Assembly (NCBI GenBank): GCA_947044405.1
Contig: CAMRHE010000054.1
Span: 3,472,001 to 3,536,000 of the forward strand
Reading direction: 5' to 3'
Length of the DNA stretch: 64,000 bases
Origin: Leptodactylus fallax
Taxonomy: Eukaryota; Chordata; Amphibia; Anura; Leptodactylidae
Below the pieces are notes generated by a model, which saw nothing but the letters and a program-made list of their open reading frames with translations, was not told the origin of the DNA and searched no databases. Below, one piece after another: positions 20,851-30,610 of this stretch (positions within the stretch are counted from its first letter, which is position 1; each line of letters starts with the position of its first letter). The position numbers were made by a program, and so were the translations under genes.

Positions 20851-21588
20851 TTCGGCACCATTATTGTACTTTGGGGTCTCCTGTAGGGCGCACCGGGTTC
20901 ATGATGTCAGCGTTCCCCATGTGACCTCTGAGGCCCAATCACAGGCCTCAAGGGTGACTCCTGGGGTGCGTGACATCACTCACAAGCCAGAAGCGCCCTG
21001 AACAAGATGCAGGGGACAGTTGAAAGCCCAGGAAAGGTGATTATAACTATATAAAAATAAAAATTGGTCTGGTGGCATTTACATACATCATATGATGCCG
21101 GGCCAATTTCCATTAGAGGCTTTATCTACAGACAGCAGATATGAGTTTTGTTCTCTGCTGCCTGAGATGTATAGCGGAGATAGCAGTTGGGGAAACAGAC
21201 TTTTCCTGGCCACTATCATGGTGATTCTGGGCCCCGGCCATCTCCAGCTGGCCGTGGACCCCCTATACTTCTGAGTCTGGGCGCATTCACATCCCCTGTG
21301 ACCATGATTGTTGTGCCAATAGACACATATATTAGAGTGACTGATGCTGGACGATTAATTTTTACACTGTATAGTTTATCCCAACTATTAGTTGGTTTAC
21401 TCTGCAACAGAAATTTATGTGCTGTAATTTTTGCACACATTGTAGCATATTAATAGAACACCATTTTTTTTATCTATACAATGTAGTCATCAAAGTAGAT
21501 TCAAAATATGCTATTGCTGATGCTGTCACCCAGGACTAACACCTGTGCCCATGTCTACTTCCTGTTATTGCAAAACAGTGCAGAGGTC
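20851..21588. other. Repeat-derived DNA
   Basis: 20860-21060 resembles the GC-rich interior of the composite families (half of the TTATTGTACTTTGGGGTCTC hairpin, then ATGACGTCA-like and CACGTGA-like segments in diverged form). 21220-21320 matches the 8385-8470 flank. The rest is unrecognised. Confidence 0.4.
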
Positions 21589-22073
21589 TTAAAAGGGTTG
21601 TCCAGGCTAAAATTTTATTTATTAATTAGCCCGGGGAGGTGAAAAAAAAATAGAAGAAAACCATACACACATGTTCCCAGTGCTCTTGCGCCTCACTGCA
21701 CGATCCGTTTCTGCAGCTTCGTTGTTGTCTTCTAGCAGAAATACTCGCCGCATGTGACCACTGAGACCAATCAGCGGCCTTAAGAAGGGAACCGGGGACA
21801 TCACTATCTGTGACATCCCCGGATCCCTTCTTGAGGCCGCTGAGGCTGCTGATTGGCTTCAGCAGTCACGTGACCCCTGAGTCCAATCAGTGGTCTCAGC
21901 AGAAGGGAACTGGGACATCACAGCTGGCGAGAAATTCCACAGCAAGAAGGCAGCCAAGCTGCGGGACCGAACTGCCCTGGGAGGACACCGGAGCATCGGG
22001 GACAGGTATATTTTTTTATTCACCTCCACCAGCCTAAATAGAAAATTATGTTTAGCCTGGACAACCTCTTTAA
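21589..22073. mobile_element. Foldback MITE with TTAAAAGGGTTGTCCAGGCT ends
   Basis: The left end is AAAAGGGTTGTCCAGGCTAA, the right end TTAGCCTGGACAACCTCTTT. Inner arms pair too (GACATCCCCGGATCCCTTCT and TTAAGAAGGGAACCGGGGAC). No coding sequence. Termini in TTAA/TWA context fit PIF/Harbinger- or piggyBac-mobilised MITEs; I cannot decide which. Confidence 0.75.
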
Positions 22074-22339
22074 AGGGGTGGTCTGATACACAGGCATAAT
22101 ACACAGGATATGGTATCAGATCAGTGGGGATTTGACTTCTGATTCAGCTGCTAGAAGCCTCATACCAGGTATATGCTTGAAGGCAGTTCTGCTCCTATTC
22201 AAGTTGAGCAGAGACATACACTGTAGTAGTGGTGCTGGCGAACTGCAGCTCTGCTGCCATTGAACTGGTTCTGGCTGTATATATTGTCTATCTAGGTCAT
22301 CAGTATCGATTGTTCCTGGATCTTGGAGAACCCCTTTAA
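22070..22339. mobile_element. Foldback MITE with AAAGGGGTGGTC / GAACCCCTTT ends
   Basis: Directly abuts the preceding MITE and shares a few terminal bases with it (CTTTAAAGG). It runs from TTTAAAGGGGTGGTCTGATA to TTGGAGAACCCCTTTAATA. The interior includes GTTCTGCTCCTATTCAAGTTG and CTGCAGCTCTGCTGCCATTG, typical of short frog foldbacks. Confidence 0.6.
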
Positions 22340-23557
22340 TATTGCATAATTGCTAGGAGTTTACACTTTGAGGATGATGTCACGACGAGTCCTGAAAGTT
22401 ACAGTATACAGACTGTTGCTGATAACAATGGGGAAGGTAATGGGGCATGGTGACCCGACTGTGAAAGAGGCAGAAACTATGGGCAGTATATGAGAGAGAG
22501 AGGACCTATAGGACCAGTGGTGAATGTAGTCTGTCTGCTGCTTGTGGTGAACTCAAAAAAAAAAATACCAGACCCGGTGATTTATAGGCCATGCCCCCGA
22601 TGTGTATATCAAAAAAATCCCCTTATTTGGCCCACGCACAGTATAAAGCCACACTAGTTTAGACGCTACCTATTCGATTATTATTTGCGTCTGGCCTCTG
22701 CTTCTGCCTCCAGGGAATGGACACTGAAGAGTGCTGCAGCACCATCTGGAGGCAGAAGTGGAGGCCCTACTGGACAGGAGGGGGATTGGTGAGCAAAATA
22801 TTGTTCGCGACCTGTTGGAATAATGTAATAGGTAGCTGCCAATTAAAAAATGCTGCTAAGGCTGTTACCTAAGGTTGCCTCATGGCAGGTGCTGCATTGT
22901 ATAGGGTCCATATTATGTGAGGGCAGAAGAACAGGGGCGGGACAGACACCATAAGTAGACAACTATTACTATCGAGATGATGGTCTTTCAGACAATATAA
23001 TGACTCAAGCAAAAAAAATCACTAGAGTGTTCATTTAAGTCCTGCTCCTTTTTGGGAAGTCCTGTTCCTTTTCTGCTAAGCCTTGCCCCATTATTAGATA
23101 AGGCAAAAAATAAATACATGTTTTTTTACTCAAATAAAGACAGAATGCAGACACATTTACCTATTGCCCTGAGAGTTGTTTTTCCATCTTGCAGTGTGGA
23201 GAGGTGATTGTCAGGGATGACAGTCTTGCCAGCTGCGGTATGTAAAGCACAAACCCCTGTGTGAGCTGGGCAATTGCCTTATGCACCACAGGACTGCTGT
23301 TCTCACACTACAAGTGTTTAGTTCCTGTCCAATATACTGCTGATGTTGATCCTGATTGTTTCCTTTTGCTGAGCAACTGACATTAACCTGCGTTGTGCTG
23401 AACATCTGCCTGTAAATGATGGTGACATCATGACTGTGTGAGTAGAGTGTATTTCTTGACTGTGACATCACTACATTCTATGAGTGCGAAGTCCAGCAGA
23501 GCTGTAATTGGGAGTATTGGGAGGTGAGCCAAATACAGAAAACAATTGTTTTAGTGT
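22340..23557. other. Intergenic DNA with one repeat shared with 37650-38160
   Basis: 22640-22960 (AATAATGTAATAGGTAGCTG, CCTAAGGTTGCCTCATGGCA) shares order and wording with about 37690-37940. No gene or RNA recognised. Confidence 0.4.
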
Positions 23558-23849
23558 CAGGGGCACACCGCTAATGAGGCGAAGTGAGGCGGCCGCCTCG
23601 GGCGGCACTGTCCGGGGGGTGGCATTTTTACTAATTAATGTAAACCAGCGCAGGACAGGCCACTTTAAAAAAAAAAAAACAAAAAACAAAGCTGAGCGGG
23701 GCCTGTCCTGGGCTGGTTTACAAGACGTCGCATCTTAGCGCAGGCGGTGATACAATGACGTCATCACGCTGCCTACGCTGAGACACAGACGTCGCGGACA
23801 AGAAGATGAGGCGGTGGCGGTTGCATCAAGGCATCGCAGGTGAGTATAG

Positions 23850-24395
23850 CTTTTTTTTTATATATATAAATAGGCCGTAACCTGTTGGAGTATCCCCGGC
23901 AGGTCAGGGCCTATTTATTTACCTACCCCGCATCTGCTCCTGGCCGCCCCTGCTTCCCCTTCTGCTATGGGCCGCAGAAAGGGAAGTGGATGCCGCTGTG
24001 AGCGGCCGCGGGGATCGGTAAGTTGGGCCGCGGGCCGCAAATACTACTATTATTGTACTCCGGGGTCTGTTCAGACCCCGGAGTATAATAATCGGAGGCC
24101 TAGGGTTGGTGAGGGAACATAAAAACCAGTGTTACTCACCTCCTGCGATCCGATGTAACTCCGAGCAGGCTTGAGGCCTCTGGTAACGTCATCAGGTCGC
24201 GTCGCCGGCCTGATCACGTGACGTGTGTGCGCAATTAAACAGGGCCGAAAGCTGCAAGGAGTGCACCGGTGTCCAGGATAGGTAAGTAACTCTGGTTTTT
24301 ATGTTTGTATTCTCCCCTGGGTCTCCAATCATTATACTCTGGGGTCTGAAAAGACCCCAGAGTATAATAATAGTTCATGGGTCGGCCACTATGGG
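23850..24395. mobile_element. Hairpin-bearing transposon segment nested in the composite repeat
   Basis: Contains AATAGGCCGTAACCTGTTGG, CCCCGGCAGGTCAGGGCC, GCGGGGATCGGTAAGT and two copies of the signature palindrome at 24053-24092 and 24331-24370. Matches 58937-59853 in reverse orientation. Confidence 0.7.
24331..24370. repeat. Signature hairpin, perfect copy
   Basis: TTATACTCTGGGGTCT - GAAA - AGACCCCAGAGTATAA forms an uninterrupted 16-bp stem with a 4-base loop. Related hairpins at 12058-12095, 13312-13347, 24053-24092, 49652-49696, 59221-59263 and 59523-59565. Confidence 0.9.
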
Positions 24396-24960
24396 GCATA
24401 ATACCCTGTGCAGGGACCACTGTAGAGCATAATACCCTGTGCAGGGGCCACTCTGGAGCATAATACAAGTGCAGGGGCCACTATAGAGCATAATACCGGG
24501 TGCAGGGGTCACTATGGAGCATAATACAAGTGCAGGGGCCACTATGGAGCATAATACCAGTGCAAGGGCCACTATGGAGGATAATACCAGTGCAGGGGCC
24601 ACTATGGAGCATAATACCAGTGCAAGGGCCACTATAGAGCATAATACCAGTGCAGGGGCCACTATGGAGCATAATACCATGTGCTGGGGCCACTGTGGAG
24701 CATAATACCGTGTGCAGGGGCCAATATGGAGCATAATACGTTGTGCAGGGGCCAATATGGGGCATAAAACTGTGTGCAGGAGTTGCTGTGGAACATAATA
24801 CCGTGTGCAGTGGCCAATGTGGGGCATAATACCCTGTGCAGGGGCCACTATGGAGCATAATACCGTATGCAGGGGCCGCTGAGAGGCATAATACAGTGTG
24901 CAGGGGCCGCTGCGGGCCATAACACTGTGTAATACTGTGTGCAGGGGCTGCTGTGGAACA
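24395..24960. repeat. Minisatellite of 29-31-bp units (GGGGCCACTATGGAGCATAA)
   Basis: About 18 tandem units, GCATAATACC(A/G)(G)TGTGCAGGGGCCACTATGGA, with small length variants (29 and 31 bp). The minus strand has open frames of up to 181 codons with repeated PCTG/HSGPCTR words. These follow from the repeat and have no start context or homolog that I recognise, so I do not call a gene. Confidence 0.9.
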
Positions 24961-26039
24961 TTATAGTGTGTGTAAATGGGGCGCTATAAACATGGGCTAT
25001 GGCGCCTGTTTATATTATACGCTGTTTGTTTATAGTGACCATGTGATGTAATTCCAGCCTTGTCACATACTGTAGACATGTACAGCACGAGGCTGCAGTT
25101 ACATTACATGGCCGCTATGAGATGAATTACACTATGTAAACAGAGAAGCGGTCACGGCGCTTAAACAGGTACCATTCAAACAGCTGGTCAGTGGGGGTCC
25201 TGGGTTTTTGAACCCCACTGATTAGTTTATTAATGACCTGGAAAACCTTTTAATTAGTTAACACCTGGGGTATTATTAATAAGGGGCACTATTTATACAG
25301 GGTACACACGGACATTATTAATATAAAGATGCACTTGGGGGTATTATTCATTATGGGGGGGTTATATCACATATTTTATAATTGGGGGTAGCAGCAGAAT
25401 GGGGGCTTTGTGTAGGTGAGGACAATGTGGGTTGGATGCCTGGAAAAGTGAGAAGCCAAAGATGTCTGTGTTGCAACCTTTACAGAGACAAGACACAGCT
25501 GGAAGAAGTGGTCATGGCGGTCCAGAGGGAAGAGAAGGGAAAAGTGAAGGATTAGTCAGAGACGTCACCTGTAAGTCACAAAATGTTACTGCCCTGTATT
25601 CACCTAAATGATAGAGGATAAATACCTGAGTGATGGGGGTCTGTCTGCTGAGACCCCCACTGAGCCTGAGAATTGGGTTTTTTCCCCCCACTAGGTGGGA
25701 ATCCAGCCTGGCTGCAGCCATATATATAGGTGTGTCACTTGGTGGATGGACGAACCCGCGTGGCTCTCATTCACTTCAATGGTAGTGCCAAAGATAGCCG
25801 AAGTCCAGTACTCAGCTATCTGCGGGGCTCCTATTATAGAGAATGGGGGCCACGTGGGCTCGTCCATCCACCAAGCAGAAGATGTGTGAAGTTACTTTCA
25901 TTGTTAATGCCGTGTTGTTGATCTGATACTGAAGTAATACAGGAAGAAGAATTCTTAAAAACTGTTTTATAACTTTGTGTATTGTGTATATTGTGCAACG
26001 ATAACAGTGTGTTAAACTAGTAGCATGGAAACTCAGTTT

Positions 26040-26073
26040 TTTGGGGGGTTTTTTTTGGGGGGGGGGGGGGCGT
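26040..26073. repeat. T/G homopolymer tract
   Basis: Runs of T and then about 16 G within the right part of the composite repeat. It could form a G-quadruplex or be a base-calling length artefact. Confidence 0.7.
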
Positions 26074-26120
26074 CTTTCTATAGTCCGCCTCAGGCAGCAA
26101 AGAGGCTAGGTTCACCACTG

Positions 26121-27119
26121 TTTAGTGTGGTCGGAATGAGCTGTGGGCCTCTAGCCCCTACTGTCTCAAGAAATCAACCCATGTCTATATGACCTGTTAG
26201 GACATATAGACATCATAAACGGGGATTACATTTTGGCCACAATGGAGAGCTATTATTTACAAGCATTTACAGTTCTGATGCTCCCCCAACCCCTTAAGAC
26301 AGTGATTGACATACTGTTGTGTATATGTGCATATATAAGTAGGGAGTGGGATCTCCTCTTAAATACACTGGATTCATATCAATGACTTTTGCTGTAATAT
26401 GCCTTTAAGAGAGAGGTTTTAGGATAGTATTTCCTCTCTTGTACAGTGATGGTAATGGTAGACTATGGCTTGAGTAAGCAATTATTACCATGGTGATTGC
26501 CTTACAGCTTAAAACTAAATCAGATCTTACAAAACATGTACAAACATATTCCCAGACAGTACAAGATTATACCAGTTTTTTAGTTTAGTTTAGCAATGTG
26601 AAGGGAGACCAGAAAGCAGATGTTTGTGATACTTTTGCCGTTACATAGACACATATGCACAGTCTGTATTCTACAATACTGGATTTGTAATGTATGATAC
26701 TTCATGAACTACATACAGTTCATTATTTGGACCTGAAGTACCAGACTCCTTTATCAGAACTGTAGCTCATAATGATTTTTTAGGAATGATTAACCTCCTC
26801 ATCATGTCATTACATAGCATGTTCCAAACCCACTGCATGGAGTTCTAGATGGAGGGAAAGTTTTATGTGCTGTCATTACGAGGCAATGACCTAGTTAGTT
26901 TCCTCTTGATATGTCATCTTACAGCTTTTCTTTCATATATCCTTGTTGTTTGAGGTGTCATTTTATTAGATTTCAGCTCATTTATTTATAAGAGAGATCA
27001 CATTACTGCTGACGGCTACTTGAAAGAGAACATGAATTATTATTGCATTAAAATAGTGATGAGGTTCAAACGCTCCTCAAGATTGCTCTACTAAACACTG
27101 AAGAGCATTTCCTAACATA
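26121..27119. other. Apparently single-copy intergenic DNA
   Basis: No repeat boundary, coding signature or RNA gene recognised in about 1 kb. It is the least repeat-like stretch in the window and could be host non-coding sequence. Confidence 0.4.
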
Positions 27120-27188
27120 TACAGTTGTGCTAAAAAGTTTACATACTCCGGCAGATTTTTTGTTTTTTTGGCCTTTTTTCAGAGAATA

Positions 27189-28836
27189 CAGTCATATGAA
27201 AAGTTTGGGCACCCCTATTAATCTTAATCATTTTTAGTTCTAAATATTTGGGTGTTTGCAACAGCCATTTCAATTTGATATATCTAATAACTGATGGACA
27301 CAGTAATATTTCAGGATTGAAATGAGGTTTATTGTACTAACAGAAAATGTGCAATATGCATTAAACCAAAATTTGACCGGTGCAAAAGTATGGGCACCTC
27401 AACAGAAAAGTGACATTAATATTTAGTAGATCCTCCTTTTGCAAAAATAACAGCCTCTAGTCGCTTCCTGTAGCTTTTAATCAGTTCCTGGATCCTGGAT
27501 GAAGGTATTTTTGACCATTCCTCTTTACAAAAAAATTCCAGTTCAGTTAAGTTTGATGGTCGCCGAGCATGGACAGCCCGCTTCAAATTATCCCACAGAT
27601 GTTCAATGATATTCAGGTCTGGGGACTGGGATGGCCATTCCAGAACATTGTAATTGTTCCTCTGCATGAATGCCTGAGTAGATTTGGAGCTGTGTTTTGG
27701 ATCATTGTCTTGCTGAAATATCCATCCCCGGTGTAACTTCAAATTCGTCACTGATTCTTGTACATTATTCTCAAGAATCTGCTGATACTGAGTTGAATCC
27801 ATGCGACCCTCAACTTTAACAAGATTCCCGGTGCCGGCAATCGCCACGCAGCCCCAAAGCATGATGGAACCTCCACCAAATTTTACAGTGGGTAGCAAGT
27901 GTTTTTCTTGGAATGCTGTGTTTTTTTGACTCCATGCATAACGCCTTTTTGTATGACCAAACAACTCAATCTTTGTTTCATCAGTCCACAGGACCTTCTT
28001 CCAAAATGAAGCTGGCTTGTCCAAATGTGCTTTTGCATACCTCAGACGACTCTGTTTGTGGCGTGCTTTCAGAAACGGCTTCTTTCGCATCACTCTCCCA
28101 TACAGCTTCTCCTTGTGCAAAGTGTGCTGTATTGTTGACCGATGCACAGTGACACCATCTGCAGCAAGATGATGCTGCAGCTCTTTGGAGGTGGTCCGTG
28201 GATTGTCCTTGACTGTTCTCACCATTCTTCTTCTCTGCCTTTCTGATATTTTTCTTGGCCTGACACTTCTGGGCTTAACAAGAACTGTCCCTGTGGTCTT
28301 CCATTTCCTTACTATGTTCCTCACAGTGGAAACTGACAGGTTAAATCTCTGAGACAACTTTTTGTATCCTTCCCCTGAACAACTATGTTGAACAATCTTT
28401 GTTTTCAGATCATTTGAGAGTTGTTTTGAGGAGCCCATGATGCCACTCTTCAGAGGAGATTCAAATAGGAGAACAACTTGCAATTGGCCACCTTAAATAC
28501 CTTTTCTCATGATCGGATACACCTGGCTATGAAGTTCAAAGCTCAGTGAGGTTACAAAACCAATTTTGTGCTTCAGTAAGTCAGTAAAAAGTAGTTAGGA
28601 GTATTCAAATCAATAAAATGATAAGGGTACCCAAATTTTTGCACCGGTCAAATTTTGGTTTAATGCATATTGCACATTTTCTGTTAGTACAATAAACCTC
28701 ATTTCAATCCTGAAATATTACTGTGTCCATCAGTTATTAGATATATCAAATTGAAATGGCTGTTGCAAACACCCAAATATTTAGAACTAAAAATGATTAA
28801 GATTAATAGGGGTGCCCAAACTTTTTCATATGACTG
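27189..28836 (-). mobile_element. Tc1-like element A, complete and apparently intact
   Basis: A 1648-bp element flanked by TA (27187-27188, 28837-28838). Ends are CAGTCATATGAAAAGTTTGG and its inverted partner. The inverted repeats run about 205 bp to GACCGGTGCAAAA, and I see only one difference between the arms: one extra A in the right arm. Long inverted repeats with internal binding sites are the IR/DR layout of Tc1 elements such as Sleeping Beauty and Frog Prince. The near identity and the open transposase gene point to a recent insertion. It lies inside element B. Confidence 0.95.
27416..28438 (-). CDS. Tc1-like DDE transposase, uninterrupted (element A)
   Basis: Nuclear cut-and-paste transposase acting at TA sites. 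I chose ATG 28438 because it gives the family-typical 340 aa beginning MGSSKQLSNDLKTKIVQ; the longer frame upstream has no ATG. N-terminal half: two helix-turn-helix regions (EGYKKLSQRFNLSVSTVRNI and a second around TTSKELQHHLAADGVTVHRS). The linker that is usually GRPR reads SVRPRKIS, a Gly-to-Val change at an AT-hook-like motif. Catalytic half: first Asp in VLWTDETKIELF, second in FQQDNDPKH, Glu in LNIIEHLW, with the Gly-rich FGGGSIMLWG. The end AVIFAKGGSTKY is the family's normal C-terminus. No stop or frameshift seen. Host expression is not shown by the sequence. Confidence 0.95.
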   Translation of the reverse strand: MGSSKQLSNDLKTKIVQHSCSGEGYKKLSQRFNLSVSTVRNIVRKWKTTGTVLVKPRSVRPRKISERQRRRMVRTVKDNPRTTSKELQHHLAADGVTVHRSTIQHTLHKEKLYGRVMRKKPFLKARHKQSRLRYAKAHLDKPASFWKKVLWTDETKIELFGHTKRRYAWSQKNTAFQEKHLLPTVKFGGGSIMLWGCVAIAGTGNLVKVEGRMDSTQYQQILENNVQESVTNLKLHRGWIFQQDNDPKHSSKSTQAFMQRNNYNVLEWPSQSPDLNIIEHLWDNLKRAVHARRPSNLTELEFFCKEEWSKIPSSRIQELIKSYRKRLEAVIFAKGGSTKY

Positions 28837-29010
28837 TATGAATGATAACACAAAACCTTTTTCTCCACTCATGGTTAGTGGTTGGTTGAAGTTATTTATT
28901 GTCAAACTTCTGTGTTTTCTCTTTTTAGATCATAATGACAACCAAAAACATCAAAATGACCTTGTTCAAAAGTTCACATACCCTGGTGATTTTGGCCTGA
29001 TAACATGCCC

Positions 29011-29863
29011 AGAAACCAAACCACGGTACGGTAGACCCACCAAAATTTCGGCCACAACTGCCCGGAAAATTGTTCGGGATGCAAAGAAAAACCCACACAT
29101 AACATCGGCTGAAATACAGGACTCTCTGAAAACTATTGGTGTTGCTGTTTCAAGATGCACAATAAGGAGGCACTTGAAGAAAAATGTTGCCAGAAGAAAG
29201 CTATTACTGCGCAAATGCCACAAAGAAACTCGCCTTCAATACGCCAAACAGCACAGAGACAAGCCTCAAAATTTCTGGAACAAGGTAATTTGGAGTGATG
29301 AGACAAAAATCAAACTTTTTGGCCAAAACCATAAATGTTATATTTGGAGAGGTGTCGACAAGGCCTATGATGAAAGGAACACCATTCCTACTGTAAAGCA
29401 TGGAGGTGGATCACTGATGATGCGGGGATGTGTGAGCTTCAAAGGCACAGGAAACTTGGTCAAAGTTGAAGGAAAGATGAATGCAGCACGTTATCAGCAA
29501 ATACTGGAGGCAAATTTGCACTCATCAGCCAGGAAGCTGTGCATGGGATGTACTTGGACGTTCCAACATGACAACGATCCAAAACACAAGGCCAAGTCGA
29601 CCTGTCATTGGCTACAGGAGAAGAAAGTGAAGGTTCTGGAGTGGCCATCTCAGTCTCCTGACCTCAATATCATTGAGCCACTCTGGGGAGATCTCAAGCG
29701 CGCAGTACATGCAAGACCGCCCAGGAATTTACAGGAACTGGAGACTTTTTTTCTGAGAAGAATGGACAGTTTTACCATCTGAGAAAATAAAGAGCCTCAT
29801 CCACAACTACCACAAAAGACTTCAAGCTGTCGTTGATGTTAGAGGGGGCAATACACGGTATTA
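29011..29863 (+). pseudogene. Tc1-like transposase of element B, N-terminally deleted and frameshifted
   Basis: From 29011 the frame reads TKPRYGRPTKIS (GRPR-type motif), then the second helix-turn-helix region and the catalytic domain: Asp in VIWSDETKIKLF, Asp in TFQHDNDPKH, Glu in LNIIEPLW. The first helix-turn-helix and start codon are gone through the deletion at about 29010. Near 29745-29782 the frame shifts (ELETFFLRRMDSFTI, stop at 29780-29782), and the C-terminal tail is found in another frame to about 29863. The open frame continues upstream through the terminal repeat into element A, which is coincidental. The catalytic triad is intact but the protein should not bind its own ends. 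Confidence 0.9.
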
Positions 29864-30085
29864 AGAACTGGGGTATGTGAACTTTTGAACAGGGTCATTT
29901 TGATGTTTTTGGTTGTCATTATGATTTAAAGAGAAAACACAGAAGTTTGACAATAAATGGCTTCAACCAACCACTAACCATGAGTGGAGAAAAAGTTTTT
30001 GTGTTATCATTCATATTCTCTGAAAAAAAGGCCAAAAAAGAAAAAAAAATCTGCCGGGGTATGTAAACTTTTTAGAACACCTGTA

Positions 30086-30368
30086 TATGAGATCTTAAAG
30101 GGGGGTTCTATTGTAATGGAATCATTATGTAATATGCAGTTTTGCTTCCTCTGAGCAAGTAGGAGCATTGCTATTATCATTCAAAAGCTGAAAACCTATA
30201 TGGCCCTGAGACTTCATGCTCACAACCAAGGGCATTTTGACCAATAAATGGTAGACAACAGCTATAAGTATTAAACATTGCATTGCAGGATGTATTTAGT
30301 AGACCATAACCCAGAAGCAGAAGAACCAATTTACTTAATGGACTTCAGTAGTATATTCCAATATGTAA
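30086..30368. other. Intergenic DNA, nothing recognised
   Basis: Short AT-rich spacer without coding signature or repeat boundary. Confidence 0.4.
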
Positions 30369-30610
30369 GGGCAGCACGGTGGCTCAGTGGTTAGCACCGC
30401 AGTCTTGCAGTGCTGGAGTCCTGGGTTCAAATCCTGCCAAGGAAAGCATCTGCAAGGAGTTTGCATGTTTGCATGAGTTTTCCTCCACACTCCAAAGACA
30501 TGCTGGTAGGGAATATAGATTGTGAGCCCTATATGGGACAGTGACTCTCAATGTCTGTAAAGCGCTGCGGAATAAGATGGCACTATATAAGTAAGCATAA
30601 TAAATAATGA
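30369..30610 (+). mobile_element. tRNA-derived SINE, complete
   Basis: A pol III-type head with box A TGGCTCAGTGG (30380-30390) and box B GGTTCAAATCC (30424-30434), spaced as in a tRNA. Then a tRNA-unrelated body (TCCAAAGACATGCTGGTAGG, GTGAGCCCTATATGGGACAG) and a tail GCGCTGCGGAATAAGATGGC...TATATAAGT ending in AATAAATAATGATAA. The tail matches the retroposon tails at 6405, 7503 and 10708 in reverse, so the SINE probably borrows a LINE 3' end. No clear target duplication was found. Confidence 0.92.
30380..30434 (+). promoter_or_regulatory. Internal RNA polymerase III promoter (boxes A and B) of the SINE
   Basis: Box A TGGCTCAGTGG matches TRGCNNAGYGG, and box B GGTTCAAATCC matches GGTTCRANYCC with one A/G-type difference. 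The 33-bp gap between them is normal for tRNA-type promoters. Confidence 0.85.

Larger units (their letters stand above)
23558..26120. mobile_element. Composite non-autonomous repeat, copy 1 (with nested hairpin-bearing segment)
   Basis: Begins CAGGGGCACACCGCTAATGA / GGCGGCCGCCTCGGGCGGCA and ends TCCGCCTCAGGCAGC...TAGGTTCACCACTG. The ends are inverted in sense (CAGTGGTGAACCTAGCC on the minus strand). Left and right blocks (about 23690-23850 and 24985-25700) correspond to blocks of the copy at 50842-52800. Between them, copy 1 carries a hairpin-bearing transposon segment and minisatellite (23850-24960) where copy 2 has a different insert. No coding capacity; superfamily probably hAT-like from the CAGTGG(T/C)G terminus, unproven. 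Confidence 0.65.
27122..30083 (+). mobile_element. Tc1-like element B, internally deleted and interrupted by element A
   Basis: Left terminus CAGTTGTGCTAAAAAGTTTA and right terminus TAAACTTTTTAGAACACCTG, flanked by TA at 27120-27121 and 30084-30085. Subtracting the 1650-bp insertion of element A leaves about 1312 bp. A further roughly 318-bp deletion near 29010 removed the 5' part of its transposase gene, judged against the copy at 13998-14594. Non-autonomous. Confidence 0.93.

Noticed and set aside
24375..24920. 181-codon open frame on the minus strand with repeated PCTG/HSGPCTR words
   Set aside because: It is a read-through of the 31-bp minisatellite. The same region is open in other frames too, the unit simply lacks stop codons, and nothing resembles a known repeat protein.
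30369..30441. Possible functional tRNA gene
   Set aside because: Boxes A and B are present, but there is no tRNA-like acceptor end, and the sequence continues into a SINE body and LINE-like tail.
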